Assembly: GCF_020832045.1 (NCBI RefSeq)
Contig: NZ_JAFIFK010000050.1
Location: 1 to 64,000, forward strand
DNA: 64,000 bases
Source: Halomonas sp.
Lineage (GTDB): Bacteria > Pseudomonadota > Gammaproteobacteria > Pseudomonadales > Halomonadaceae
Reading direction: 5' to 3'
The translations under genes and the position numbers were made by a program. This document shows, in pieces, positions 10,315 through 18,383 of the stretch (positions within the stretch are counted from its first letter, which is position 1; every line of letters starts with the position of its first letter). The notes below the pieces were generated by a model. That model was not told the origin of the DNA. It searched no databases and saw nothing but the letters and a program-made list of their open reading frames with translations.

Positions 10315-10788
10315 CTAGTGCAACCAAAGCCACAGATGCATCGTACTCCAGGCGTAGATGCCGGCGAGAACATCATCGATCATGATGCCGAATCCACCCG
10401 CTACGCGGCGGTCGGCCCAGCGAATCGGCCAGGGCTTGAATACATCGAAGATGCGGAACAGCACGAATCCCCACAGCGCGGCTTCCCAGGAGAACGGCAC
10501 CGCCGCCATGGTGATCCAGTAACCGACGAATTCATCCCATACGATACCGGAATGATCGTGAACACCGAGATCGCGAGACGTCTTGTCACAGAGCCAGACC
10601 CCCACCACGAAGGCAACGGCTACCAACGACAGGTACCAGCCCAGCGGCAGCTCGGAGAGCAACCAGTAGAAGGGAATCGCCGCCAGGGTGCCAAAGGTGC
10701 CAGGCGCCCAGGGCACACCGCCGCTACCCAGCCCGAAGGCGAAGAAGTGGACGGGGCGCCGCCAGACGCTGGGCGGACAGCGGTTCAT
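10315..10788 (-). CDS. pgpA: phosphatidylglycerophosphatase A
   Basis: Inner-membrane phosphatase that converts phosphatidylglycerol phosphate to phosphatidylglycerol. The 157 residues carry the PgpA motifs GVPWAPGTFGTLAAIP, DHSGIVWDEFVGYW, FRIFDVFKPWPI and GFGIMIDDVLAG, with acidic residues that bind magnesium. Its ATG overlaps the stop of thiL by four bases (ATGA), so it is translationally coupled and last in the riboflavin/nusB/thiL operon, the order known from pseudomonads. Confidence 0.96.
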   Translation of the reverse strand: MNRCPPSVWRRPVHFFAFGLGSGGVPWAPGTFGTLAAIPFYWLLSELPLGWYLSLVAVAFVVGVWLCDKTSRDLGVHDHSGIVWDEFVGYWITMAAVPFSWEAALWGFVLFRIFDVFKPWPIRWADRRVAGGFGIMIDDVLAGIYAWSTMHLWLWLH

Positions 10789-11747
10789 GGCGTGTCTCCA
10801 CGAAAGTGCTGCCAGCCGCGAGCGCCTTCGATCTCGACTCCCGTAACGCCCGCCTCGGCACAGATCGTACCGATAGGCGTTAGCGCCAGATCTTGCTCAG
10901 ACAACCGTCGCCTGGCCTCGTCGAACGCCGCGGCAGGCAGGCTGACAAGCAGCTCGTAATCGTCGCCACCGCACAGAGCGGCTCGACCCGCCGCCTGGAT
11001 ACCCAGCGCCTCGACCAGACCCGGCGCCAAAGGAAGCGTCTCAGGCTCGAGCCGTGCCCCCACGCCTGACGCTGCCAGAACGTGCTCGAGATCGGCAAGC
11101 AGCCCATCGGAGATATCGATAGCGGCATGGGCCAAGCCAAGCAGCGCCTGGCCGGCTGCCAATCGGGGCGCCGGCTTGAGGTAGCGCGCCAGTAGCGGAT
11201 GGTCAAGGTCGCGTTCGCCACGCTTCCAGAGCGCAAGCCCCCCTGCCCCGCCGCCCAGCGCACCGGTCACGGCGAGAATGTCGCCGGGCTGCGCACCGCT
11301 GCGCCTGAGCGCCTGCCCATGGGGCACCTCGCCCATTACCGTAACGCCGATGGCAAGTTCTCCTCGGGTAACGTCCCCTCCCACCAGAGCGGTATGGCTG
11401 GCCGTGCAGAGCGAATGAAAGCCGCGAGCGAATGACTCGAGCCAGGTTTCGTCGTCGTTCTCGAGCGTCAGCGCCATCAGGCACCAGCGTGATTCGGCTC
11501 CCATGGCTGCCAAATCGCTGAGGCTCACCGCCAGGGCCCGGTAACCGATGGCTTCGGCCGGCGCATCGGCAGGAAAATGAACGTTGGCGACCGACGTGTC
11601 GACGCTGACCGCCAGCTGGCGTCCCGGGCGCGGAGCCAGCAGCGTGCAGTCGTCACCCACGCCAAGAGCCACGCCGGCTTCCGGGCCGGGTGCTGCGGGG
11701 GTGAAATGACGGGCGATCAGGTCGAATTCACTGGCCACCAGGGGCAC
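10785..11747 (-). CDS. thiL: thiamine-phosphate kinase
   Basis: Cytoplasmic kinase making thiamine diphosphate from thiamine monophosphate and ATP, 320 residues. It shows the PurM/AIR-synthase-like layout with GVGDDCTLL near residue 30, SVDTSVANVHF, and AIDISDGLLADL in the second half. The start is GTG at 11747, two bases after the nusB stop, with a weak ribosome site, so translation probably depends on coupling. It overlaps pgpA by four bases. Confidence 0.95.
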   Translation of the reverse strand: MPLVASEFDLIARHFTPAAPGPEAGVALGVGDDCTLLAPRPGRQLAVSVDTSVANVHFPADAPAEAIGYRALAVSLSDLAAMGAESRWCLMALTLENDDETWLESFARGFHSLCTASHTALVGGDVTRGELAIGVTVMGEVPHGQALRRSGAQPGDILAVTGALGGGAGGLALWKRGERDLDHPLLARYLKPAPRLAAGQALLGLAHAAIDISDGLLADLEHVLAASGVGARLEPETLPLAPGLVEALGIQAAGRAALCGGDDYELLVSLPAAAFDEARRRLSEQDLALTPIGTICAEAGVTGVEIEGARGWQHFRGDTP

Positions 11748-11749
11748 CT

Positions 11750-12256
11750 TCAGCCGCGACGAGCCCTGACCTCGGCGCTACGCAACCGGGCGGCCAGCTT
11801 GTCGAGGATGCCATTGACGTACTTGTGCCCGTCGGTGGCTCCAAAGGATTTTGCGAGTTCGACGCCCTCGTTGATGGCCACGCGATAGGGAACGTCCAGC
11901 CTCCGGCTCAGTTCATAGGTACCGAGGCGCAGGATGGCGAGCTCGATGGGGTCGAGTTCCACGAGACGGCGATCGAGCAACGGGGTGATCGCCGCATCCA
12001 GTTCTTCGCGGTAGCGGACCACGTTGTGCAGCAGTTCGTGAAACAGGGCCAGATCGGCAATCTGCATCACCTTGGACCAGTTCTCATGGTCCTCGAGGTC
12101 GTCGTCCGGCAATTGGCTGCGGAACTCCGCCTCGATCGCCGTGGTCGACTTGCCGGTCATGTGCCACTGATAGAGGCCCTGAACCGCCAGTTCACGGGCC
12201 GCTCGCCGCGCTTGCTGACCCGCCGATGGGGGACGTTGCGGGCGCGATCCACTCAT
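11750..12256 (-). CDS. nusB: transcription antitermination factor NusB
   Basis: RNA-binding antitermination factor that joins NusE at boxA of rRNA operons, 168 residues. Family stretches include [19 protein letters not shown] at the N-terminus and [17 protein letters not shown], then [11 protein letters not shown] at the C-terminus. It sits between ribH (four-base overlap at its start) and thiL, the conserved gammaproteobacterial order. Confidence 0.96.
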   Translation of the reverse strand: MSGSRPQRPPSAGQQARRAARELAVQGLYQWHMTGKSTTAIEAEFRSQLPDDDLEDHENWSKVMQIADLALFHELLHNVVRYREELDAAITPLLDRRLVELDPIELAILRLGTYELSRRLDVPYRVAINEGVELAKSFGATDGHKYVNGILDKLAARLRSAEVRARRG

Positions 12257-12756
12257 GAAGCTTCTCCATCGTCGCTTTCACCGTCACCGAATCCACGCAG
12301 CAGGGAAACCATCTCCATTGCGGCCATGGCCGCTTCGGCGCCCTTGTTGCCTGCCTTGGTGCCCGAACGCTCGATAGCCTGCTCGATCGAGTTGACCGTC
12401 AGCACGCCGTTGGCAATGGGGGTGTCGAATTCGAGCTGAAGGTTACCCAGGGCCGCATTGCAGCCGCCCGCCACATATTCGAAGTGGGGAGTACCGCCAC
12501 GAATCACCGCACCCAGCGCAATCACCGCATCGGGACGCACCACCTGCAGGGCACGCTTGACTGCCAGCGGCAGCTCCCATGCACCGGGCACGTGGACGAT
12601 GTCGATATTTTCCGCATCCACGCCGTGGCGCACCAGAATATCCACGGCGCCCTCGACGAGGCTATCGACCACATGATGATTGAAGCGTCCCACTACGATC
12701 ACGTAGCGGCCGTCGACGTCGACGAAATTGCCTTCCAGTTGAGACAGGGTGTGCAT
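12253..12756 (-). CDS. ribH: 6,7-dimethyl-8-ribityllumazine synthase
   Basis: Penultimate enzyme of riboflavin synthesis; it condenses the pyrimidine dione with dihydroxybutanone phosphate and usually forms a 60-subunit shell. The 167-residue form shows [42 protein letters not shown] and [15 protein letters not shown] with the catalytic His. The ATG at 12756 ([10 protein letters not shown]) was chosen over a 30-codon upstream extension because AGGA lies before it and family proteins begin here. It overlaps nusB by four bases. Confidence 0.97.
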   Translation of the reverse strand: MHTLSQLEGNFVDVDGRYVIVVGRFNHHVVDSLVEGAVDILVRHGVDAENIDIVHVPGAWELPLAVKRALQVVRPDAVIALGAVIRGGTPHFEYVAGGCNAALGNLQLEFDTPIANGVLTVNSIEQAIERSGTKAGNKGAEAAMAAMEMVSLLRGFGDGESDDGEAS

Positions 12757-12857
12757 CGCAAATTCCTGATGAAAAAGGTCCTGCTGAAAACGAGATGAAT
12801 CGGGTGAAGTCGAGGGGCCGATGCCAGGCGCCGGCCTCTCTGGCATGGCACGCTGGC

Positions 12858-14012
12858 TCAGTCTTCGCCGCCAGCCTCATGCTCGCCCGGCGCGATCAGC
12901 TCGACCACTTCTAGGTCGAAGCCCGAAAGCGCCGAAAATTTCCACGGCGAACTCAAGAGACGCATGCGCCCCACACCTAGATGGCGCAGGATCTGTGAAC
13001 CGGTGCCGATGGTCAGATAGTTGCCGGCACCATCGGAGTCGCTGGTGCGCGGCAAGCGACGACGCTCGAGAAACACCTCGAACTGATCGCGAAAATCCTG
13101 ATGCGGCCGGCCGTCGTCTAGCAGCACGAACACACCATGCTCGACACGGGCGATCTCTTCCAGTGCGCTGTGGGTCGTCCAGTTTCGACTTTCGCTCTTC
13201 TGCAGGCCCAATAGGTCACGCATGGTATCGGCCAGATGGACCCGTACCGTGGTGAGCGCTTCGGGGTTCGGGTTCCCCTTGACCAGCGCTACATGATGGG
13301 CATTTTGAATGCGGTCGTGGAAGACATGCAACGTGAGCTTGCCCACTGCCGTATCTACCAGCGTCGACTCGACCGGCTCCACCGTCTGTTCATTGTGGAT
13401 ACGGTAGTGGATCAGGTCGGCAATGGTGCCGATCTTGATGCCGTGCTCGGCGGCGAAGCGCTCGAGTTCGGGGCGCCGCGCCATGCTGCCGTCGTCGCTC
13501 ATGATCTCGCAGATCACGCCGCTAGGATCGCAGCCGGCCAGAGCGGCAAGGTCACAGGCCGCTTCGGTGTGGCCGGCACGGCGCAGCACGCCGCCGGGCT
13601 CGGCCATCAGCGGAAAGATGTGTCCGGGCTGGACGATGTCTTCAGCACGAGCGTTGCGCGCGGCCGCCACCTGCACGGTGCGTGCCCGGTCAGCGGCGGA
13701 GATACCGGTAGTGACCCCCTCGGCCGCCTCGATGGAGAGCGTGAACTTGGTGCCGAAACCGGAACCGTTGTCACTTACCATTAATGGCAACTTGAGACGC
13801 TCGCAGCGCTCGCGGGTCATCGGCATGCAGATCAGGCCACGCGCATGGCGCGCCATGAAGTTGATATGTTCGGCCTGGACTTTCTCCGCGGCCATGATGA
13901 TATCGCCTTCATTCTCGCGATCCTCATCGTCCATGAGGATCACCATCTTGCCCTGACGGATGTCCTCGATCAGGTCTGCGATGGGAGCCAGTCCCGTGTG
14001 GGAAGATTGCAC
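12858..14012 (-). CDS. ribBA: 3,4-dihydroxy-2-butanone-4-phosphate synthase with degenerate GTP cyclohydrolase II domain
   Basis: The N-terminal half (about 1-205) is an intact Rib[11 protein letters not shown], the ARGLICMPM stretch and [14 protein letters not shown] carry its acidic and His active residues, making dihydroxybutanone phosphate from ribulose 5-phosphate. The C-terminal half aligns by position with RibA but lacks its three zinc-binding cysteines: where RibA has the C-x10-C-x-C block, this protein has [19 protein letters not shown]. It therefore probably has only RibB activity, like the RibBX hybrids of other Proteobacteria. The start is GTG with a CGGAG site. A separate ribA should exist elsewhere. 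Confidence 0.92.
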   Translation of the reverse strand: MQSSHTGLAPIADLIEDIRQGKMVILMDDEDRENEGDIIMAAEKVQAEHINFMARHARGLICMPMTRERCERLKLPLMVSDNGSGFGTKFTLSIEAAEGVTTGISAADRARTVQVAAARNARAEDIVQPGHIFPLMAEPGGVLRRAGHTEAACDLAALAGCDPSGVICEIMSDDGSMARRPELERFAAEHGIKIGTIADLIHYRIHNEQTVEPVESTLVDTAVGKLTLHVFHDRIQNAHHVALVKGNPNPEALTTVRVHLADTMRDLLGLQKSESRNWTTHSALEEIARVEHGVFVLLDDGRPHQDFRDQFEVFLERRRLPRTSDSDGAGNYLTIGTGSQILRHLGVGRMRLLSSPWKFSALSGFDLEVVELIAPGEHEAGGED

Positions 14013-14109
14013 GCTGGAATCTCCGAATGTTCAAACGACGTCATGGGCGATAGTGCACTGCAGCGAAGCATTGCCGCACAATCGCACCACGTTGAATGGG
14101 CGTCAGAGT

Positions 14110-14175
14110 ACATTGGCGCGGCTTCGGGCGCCAGTAGTGAGCACATTGGCGCGGCTTCGGGCGCCAGTAGTGAGC
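14110..14175. repeat. two-copy 33-base tandem repeat in the ribD-ribBA spacer
   Basis: Positions 14110-14142 and 14143-14175 are identical. Each unit contains GGCGC and GCGCC arms around an eight-base loop, so each can form a small hairpin. It occupies the place between ribD and ribBA where riboflavin synthase (ribE/ribC) is normally encoded. Confidence 0.9.
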
Positions 14176-14185
14176 ACCCTCCCCC

Positions 14186-15322
14186 TCACTCCTGTCTGCG
14201 CTCCGGTCGCGCCGTGATGCGCCAGTCGCGGCCAACGGCACGAATGTCGAGAATCTCCAGCGGGCGCTGCTGCGCCATGCTCGTCAATCCCGGCAGGGCG
14301 AACAGCGGGCGCGCCTCGCCGCCGAGAAGGGTAGGCGCCACGAACAACTGCATCTCGTCGACCAGGCCGGCATCCAGCATGGCACCGGCGAGTGTGGCAC
14401 CGGTCTCCAACAGCAGCTCGTTGACAAGCTCCCGCTCGGCCAGGTGGCGCAACAACGCCTGCAGGTCGACGCGACCGTCTTCGCCGGCCGGCAGCACCAG
14501 CACTTCAGCTCCGGCGGCCTCGAGGCGCTCGCGGCGCAAGCGCTCATACCCCGAGACGGTAGCGACCAAGGTACGCCCCGGCTCGCGCAGGCAGGCGGCG
14601 GCCTGGGGCAGACGCAGCCGGGTATCGACCACCACCCGTAGCGGCTGACGTGTGGCGATGGTGTCGGCGTCGTCGAGGCCCAGCTGGGCCGCCCGAACCG
14701 TGAGCCGCGAATTGTCGAGGATGATCGAATCGACACCCGACATGATTGCGCTGGCGCTGGCCCGCAGCCGCTGCACTTCGGTCCGCGCATGGGGCCCCGT
14801 GATCCACTGCGACTCGCCGGACTGCATCGCCGTACGCCCATCCAGGCTCATAGCCATTTTCAGCCGTACGAAGGGACGCTGGCGTGTCATGCGCGAAATG
14901 AAGCCTGCATTGAGCGCCTGTGCCTCTTCCTCGAGCAGGCCAACCGTCACCTCGATACCCGCCTCGCGCAGCATGGCGATGCCTCGCCCTGCCACCTCAG
15001 GGTTGGGGTCCTGCATGGCGACCACGACTCGTTTCAGGCCGGCCTCGATAAGCGCCACGGCACAGGGGCCGGTACGACCATAGTGAGAGCAGGGCTCAAG
15101 CGTGACATAGGCGGTAGCACGATGCGCGGCCTCTCCCGCCATACGCAGGGCGAGAATCTCGGCATGAGCCTCGCCGGCGCGTACGTGCCAGCCCTCACCG
15201 ACCAGACGCCGATTCCTGACCAGCACACAACCGACGCGTGGGTTCGGGTGGGTGGTGTAATTGCCGCGGCGGGCAAGCTGCAACGCCCGGGCCATCCAGA
15301 CGGCATCGGTCGGCTTGGGCAT
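14186..15322 (-). CDS. ribD: bifunctional diaminohydroxyphosphoribosylaminopyrimidine deaminase / reductase
   Basis: Second and third steps of riboflavin synthesis, 378 residues. The N-terminal deaminase has the zinc motif HAE (GEAHAEILAL) and PCSHYGRTGPC. The reductase half starts near RPFVRLKMAMSLDGR and contains NELLLETGATLAG. The ATG at 15322 (MPKPTDAVWM) follows GAGGAG by five bases and is preferred over one seven codons upstream. It lies behind nrdR on the same strand, as in many gammaproteobacteria; the following gene is ribBA rather than riboflavin synthase. Confidence 0.96.
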   Translation of the reverse strand: MPKPTDAVWMARALQLARRGNYTTHPNPRVGCVLVRNRRLVGEGWHVRAGEAHAEILALRMAGEAAHRATAYVTLEPCSHYGRTGPCAVALIEAGLKRVVVAMQDPNPEVAGRGIAMLREAGIEVTVGLLEEEAQALNAGFISRMTRQRPFVRLKMAMSLDGRTAMQSGESQWITGPHARTEVQRLRASASAIMSGVDSIILDNSRLTVRAAQLGLDDADTIATRQPLRVVVDTRLRLPQAAACLREPGRTLVATVSGYERLRRERLEAAGAEVLVLPAGEDGRVDLQALLRHLAERELVNELLLETGATLAGAMLDAGLVDEMQLFVAPTLLGGEARPLFALPGLTSMAQQRPLEILDIRAVGRDWRITARPERRQE

Positions 15323-15394
15323 ATCACTCCTCGTTCGGTTCACGATCGGCCGTACGCGTCACCAGATAGGCGGAGCGAGTGCAGCCAGCGCTGA

Positions 15395-15877
15395 TCAATC
15401 CTCGGCGGTACCCGGGGGGAACCCTGGCTCCTGGGCGAGACGATCGATTTCGGCGCGAAATTCGTCGATATCCTGAAACCGACGATAAACAGAAGCAAAG
15501 CGAATGTAAGCAACCTGATCCAGACGCTTGAGCGCCTGCATGACGGCTTCGCCGATATCCCGTGCCTGAATCTCGCGCTCACCGCTAGCCCGCAGGCGAT
15601 GGCGTATCTGCTCTACGGCGGCCTCTATGGCCTCGACGCTGACGGGGCGTTTTTCCAGGGCACGCAGCATCCCGGCACGCAGCTTGTGATCGTCGAAGGT
15701 CTCCCGGGTACCGTCGGCCTTCACTACCCTGGGCATGACCAGTTCGGCGGTTTCGTAGGTGGTGAAACGTTCACCGCAGTCGGTGCACTGGCGGCGACGC
15801 CGAACTTGGTCACCCTCAGCCACAAGGCGGGAATCGGTCACACGGGTATCATGGGCGCCACAGAAGGGGCAATGCAT
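15395..15877 (-). CDS. nrdR: transcriptional repressor NrdR
   Basis: Zinc-ribbon/ATP-cone repressor of ribonucleotide reductase genes, 160 residues. It begins [17 protein letters not shown] with a second [12 protein letters not shown] pair completing the four zinc cysteines, then an ATP-cone ([19 protein letters not shown]). The open frame extends 37 codons upstream, but the zinc ribbon is always at the N-terminus, so 15877 is the start. It lies just upstream of ribD. Confidence 0.97.
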   Translation of the reverse strand: MHCPFCGAHDTRVTDSRLVAEGDQVRRRRQCTDCGERFTTYETAELVMPRVVKADGTRETFDDHKLRAGMLRALEKRPVSVEAIEAAVEQIRHRLRASGEREIQARDIGEAVMQALKRLDQVAYIRFASVYRRFQDIDEFRAEIDRLAQEPGFPPGTAED

Positions 15878-16014
15878 GGTATCGATCCGAACGTGAAGCG
15901 GGGCAACCAGAGGTCGCTCGTGAGTCACTGAAGTGAACTTTGACCCAATATTGTACCCGCTCACCTGCCGGCCGCCCAGCACAGCCACTCACCCTACCAG
16001 GCGGCCACGTCGTC

Positions 16015-16548
16015 TCAGTGGTCGTGCGCATGGCCATGGTGGCCGTTGCCGTGTTCATGACCTTCGCCATTCTCATGCCCCTCGTGGTGGTCATGGCCGC
16101 GGTGGTGTTCTGCCTCCACTACGATGCGCTGAACGGGCGCTTCCAACCGCTGCGTCTCCCCCGACTCGAATCGCAGCTCGATCTCGACAGGCTCCCCCTC
16201 CACCAACGGCTCGGTCAGTTCGATCAGCATCAGATGCAGCCCACCGGGTGCCAGCTCGACGGCACCTCCGGCAGGCACCACGATCTCGGCGACCTTGCGC
16301 ATCTGCATCACGCCATCCACATCTTCATGGTTGTGCAGCTCCATGACCTTTGCCGCCGGGGAACCGGCGTCAACCAGGGTCACATCTACTTCACCGGGGT
16401 TGCGCAGTGTCATGAAGGCAGCCGACGCCGCTGAGCCCGGCGGTACGGCGCGTACCTGGGCGTCTTCGATGATCAGCGGGTCGGCTTGAACGGCGAGAGA
16501 CACCAAGGAAAGGCCGGCGGCGAGCAGAAGGGATCGGGGCAGTTTCAT
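16015..16548 (-). CDS. periplasmic copper chaperone PCu(A)C with His-rich tail
   Basis: Exported 177-residue protein: signal peptide MKLPRSLLLAAGLSLVSLAV ending in QADP, then a PCu(A)C cupredoxin-like domain with the ligand pattern M-x-LH near VMELHNH, M in GVMQMR, and HLM in GLHLML. Such proteins hand copper to cytochrome c oxidase CuA or to Sco. The last 30 residues are mostly His, Gly and Glu, a second likely copper- or zinc-binding tail. The ATG at 16548 has AAGGAG at good spacing. It is divergent from the thioredoxin-like gene and shares a promoter region with it. Confidence 0.92.
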   Translation of the reverse strand: MKLPRSLLLAAGLSLVSLAVQADPLIIEDAQVRAVPPGSAASAAFMTLRNPGEVDVTLVDAGSPAAKVMELHNHEDVDGVMQMRKVAEIVVPAGGAVELAPGGLHLMLIELTEPLVEGEPVEIELRFESGETQRLEAPVQRIVVEAEHHRGHDHHEGHENGEGHEHGNGHHGHAHDH

Positions 16549-16732
16549 GGGGGCTCCTTGTTGTAGGACTGGACGTAGCCAGTAAAGCACTGGATGAGAA
16601 TACTATGCCGTGGCGCAAGTATGACAGGCTGCGTCATAGCGACACGGCTGGAGTTAACCGGGAATTAATCCTGACCTGCCACGCTGGCAGGTCGCCTTTA
16701 CCATGAGCACCGCTTTAGGAGGACAGCCCCTC

Positions 16733-17554
16733 ATGCAATCCTTGCAGCAGAGCATTGCCCTTGGCCCCGTGGGGATCTCGATCGGCCAACTGCTGATCAT
16801 TCTGGCCTTCTTCATGGCCCTGCTGGCCGGTGCGCTGCTTGGTCGGCGTCATCGCACCCCTGTCGCCGACACCCTGCTTACGCTGCTGCTTCTCGGCCTG
16901 GCCGGTGCCCGCGCGCTGTTCGTGATCCGCTACTGGGGCAGCTACGACGGAATACTGCCGATACTGGACATCCGAGACGGCGGGTTCGACCCCGTGGGTG
17001 GCCTGGTGGCTGGCCTGGCCTATGTGTTCTGGAAGATATGGCGGCACCCGGCACAGCGGTTGGCCCTGAGCGGTGCATTGACGACTGGCGCTGTCACCTG
17101 GGGACTGCTTGCCGGCCCCTTGCTGTTGATGGAATCCACGGCGCGCCCCCTGCCGGATACGGCATTGGTCACATTAAATGGCAGCCCGATCGATCTGCCC
17201 TCGCTGGCTGCCACAGAGGGCCAGCCACTGGTGGTAAACCTCTGGGCCACCTGGTGCCCTCCTTGCATACGCGAGATGCCGGTCTTCGAGCAGATGCAGC
17301 AGGAAGCGGAGGATATTACCTTTGTCTTCGTCAACCAGGGGGAAAATGCCCGACATGTGGAACGCTTCCTCGCCGACCAATCCCTTCAACTCGATAATAT
17401 CCTGCTGGACGCCACCAATGCGCTAGGCGAAGTCACCGGCTCCATGGCCATGCCGACAACGCTGTTCTACGATGCAGACGGTCAACTGAGGAGCACGCAT
17501 TTCGGTGAACTGTCTCGAGCCACGCTGCTGAGCGGCATCGAGCGGCTGCGCTGA
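16733..17554 (+). CDS. membrane-anchored TlpA-like thiol:disulfide oxidoreductase with Lgt-like transmembrane domain
   Basis: A fusion of 273 residues. The first 135 hold about four membrane segments and a stretch (RYWGSY, DIRDGGFDPVGGLVAG) recalling prolipoprotein diacylglyceryl transferase but without its catalytic His, so lipid-transfer activity is unlikely. The rest is a thioredoxin fold with WATWCPPCIREMP and a cis-proline (MAMPTTLF), placed in the periplasm. It probably reduces cuproprotein or cytochrome thiols. The ATG at 16733 follows AGGAGG by ten bases; an upstream ATG at 16703 has no ribosome site. It is followed by dsbG, 64 bases on. Confidence 0.85.
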   Translation: MQSLQQSIALGPVGISIGQLLIILAFFMALLAGALLGRRHRTPVADTLLTLLLLGLAGARALFVIRYWGSYDGILPILDIRDGGFDPVGGLVAGLAYVFWKIWRHPAQRLALSGALTTGAVTWGLLAGPLLLMESTARPLPDTALVTLNGSPIDLPSLAATEGQPLVVNLWATWCPPCIREMPVFEQMQQEAEDITFVFVNQGENARHVERFLADQSLQLDNILLDATNALGEVTGSMAMPTTLFYDADGQLRSTHFGELSRATLLSGIERLR

Positions 17555-17618
17555 GTCAGTCTCTGTCTCCATCGGACGCCGGTGGACAATGGCGTCACAT
17601 GACATCAAGGAAACCCAA

Positions 17619-18374
17619 ATGGCTTTTCGATATAGCGTGCTTGCAACCGGACTGACGGTCCTCGCCTGTACCCCGATGGCATTTGCCGACGACTGGCCGG
17701 CACCCATCAACGCCTTGAGCGCAGAAGGCCTGGAAATACATGGCGAGTTCGAAGCCCCAGGGGGCCTTGCCGGCTTCGCTGCCAGCCACCAGGGTCGTGA
17801 AATGACCGTCTTCGTGACGGCCGATGGCCAACATGCCATTGTCGGCACCATGATCGATGCCGAAGGCAACGACCTCTCGGAGGGGCCCCTCGACGAGCTC
17901 GTCAGGGCGCCGCAGGAACAGGAGGTCTGGCGCCAGCTGGAGGCAAGCCACTGGATCCAGGACGGCCAACCCGACGCCCCACAGGTGCTGTATACCTTTA
18001 CCGATCCCAACTGTCCCTACTGCCACCAGTTCTGGGAACAGAGCCGCCCCTGGGTCGAGGCCGGTCAAGTCCAGCTGCGCCATATCATGGTGGGTATTCT
18101 GCAGCAGGACAGCCCAGCGAAGGCGGCTTCCCTGCTGGGCGCAGAAGATCCGGAAGCCGCCCTTCACGATCACAGCCAGGGTAACGCCATCGCTGCGGCA
18201 CCCCAGCCACGGGATATCGAGGACCAGATCTATCGCAACAACGGCTTGTTCGACGAACTGGGGCTCTACGCCACGCCGACCACGGTCTACCGACATGAGG
18301 ACCGCCTGCAGCGTGTCGACGGCATGCCGGATGAAGCGCGCCTGCTGGAGATGATGGGCGGCGAGATTCGCTGA
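17619..18374 (+). CDS. dsbG: thiol:disulfide interchange protein DsbG
   Basis: Periplasmic isomerase/chaperone of 251 residues: signal peptide (MAFRYSVLATGLTVLACTPM through AFA), an N-terminal DsbC/G dimerisation domain, then thioredoxin fold with CPYC (FTDPNCPYCHQFW) and the Thr-cisPro motif in ATPTTVY. DsbG keeps single cysteines of periplasmic proteins from over-oxidation. The start was set at the ATG after AAGGAA. It lies downstream of the TlpA-like gene, and the pair probably forms a redox operon. DsbC is the main alternative. Confidence 0.9.
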   Translation: MAFRYSVLATGLTVLACTPMAFADDWPAPINALSAEGLEIHGEFEAPGGLAGFAASHQGREMTVFVTADGQHAIVGTMIDAEGNDLSEGPLDELVRAPQEQEVWRQLEASHWIQDGQPDAPQVLYTFTDPNCPYCHQFWEQSRPWVEAGQVQLRHIMVGILQQDSPAKAASLLGAEDPEAALHDHSQGNAIAAAPQPRDIEDQIYRNNGLFDELGLYATPTTVYRHEDRLQRVDGMPDEARLLEMMGGEIR

Positions 18375-18383
18375 TACGACCGT

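Noticed and set aside
14013..14109. FMN riboswitch upstream of ribBA
   Set aside because: The conserved RFN-element sequence blocks are not visible in this spacer or upstream of ribD.
14110..14175. Possible CRISPR-like repeat
   Set aside because: Only two directly abutting copies, no spacers and no cas genes; it is a simple tandem duplication.
13845..14648. 267-codon plus-strand frame covering the tandem repeat, with a repeated peptide
   Set aside because: The peptide repeat only reflects the 33-base DNA repeat, and the frame is antisense to ribBA and ribD.
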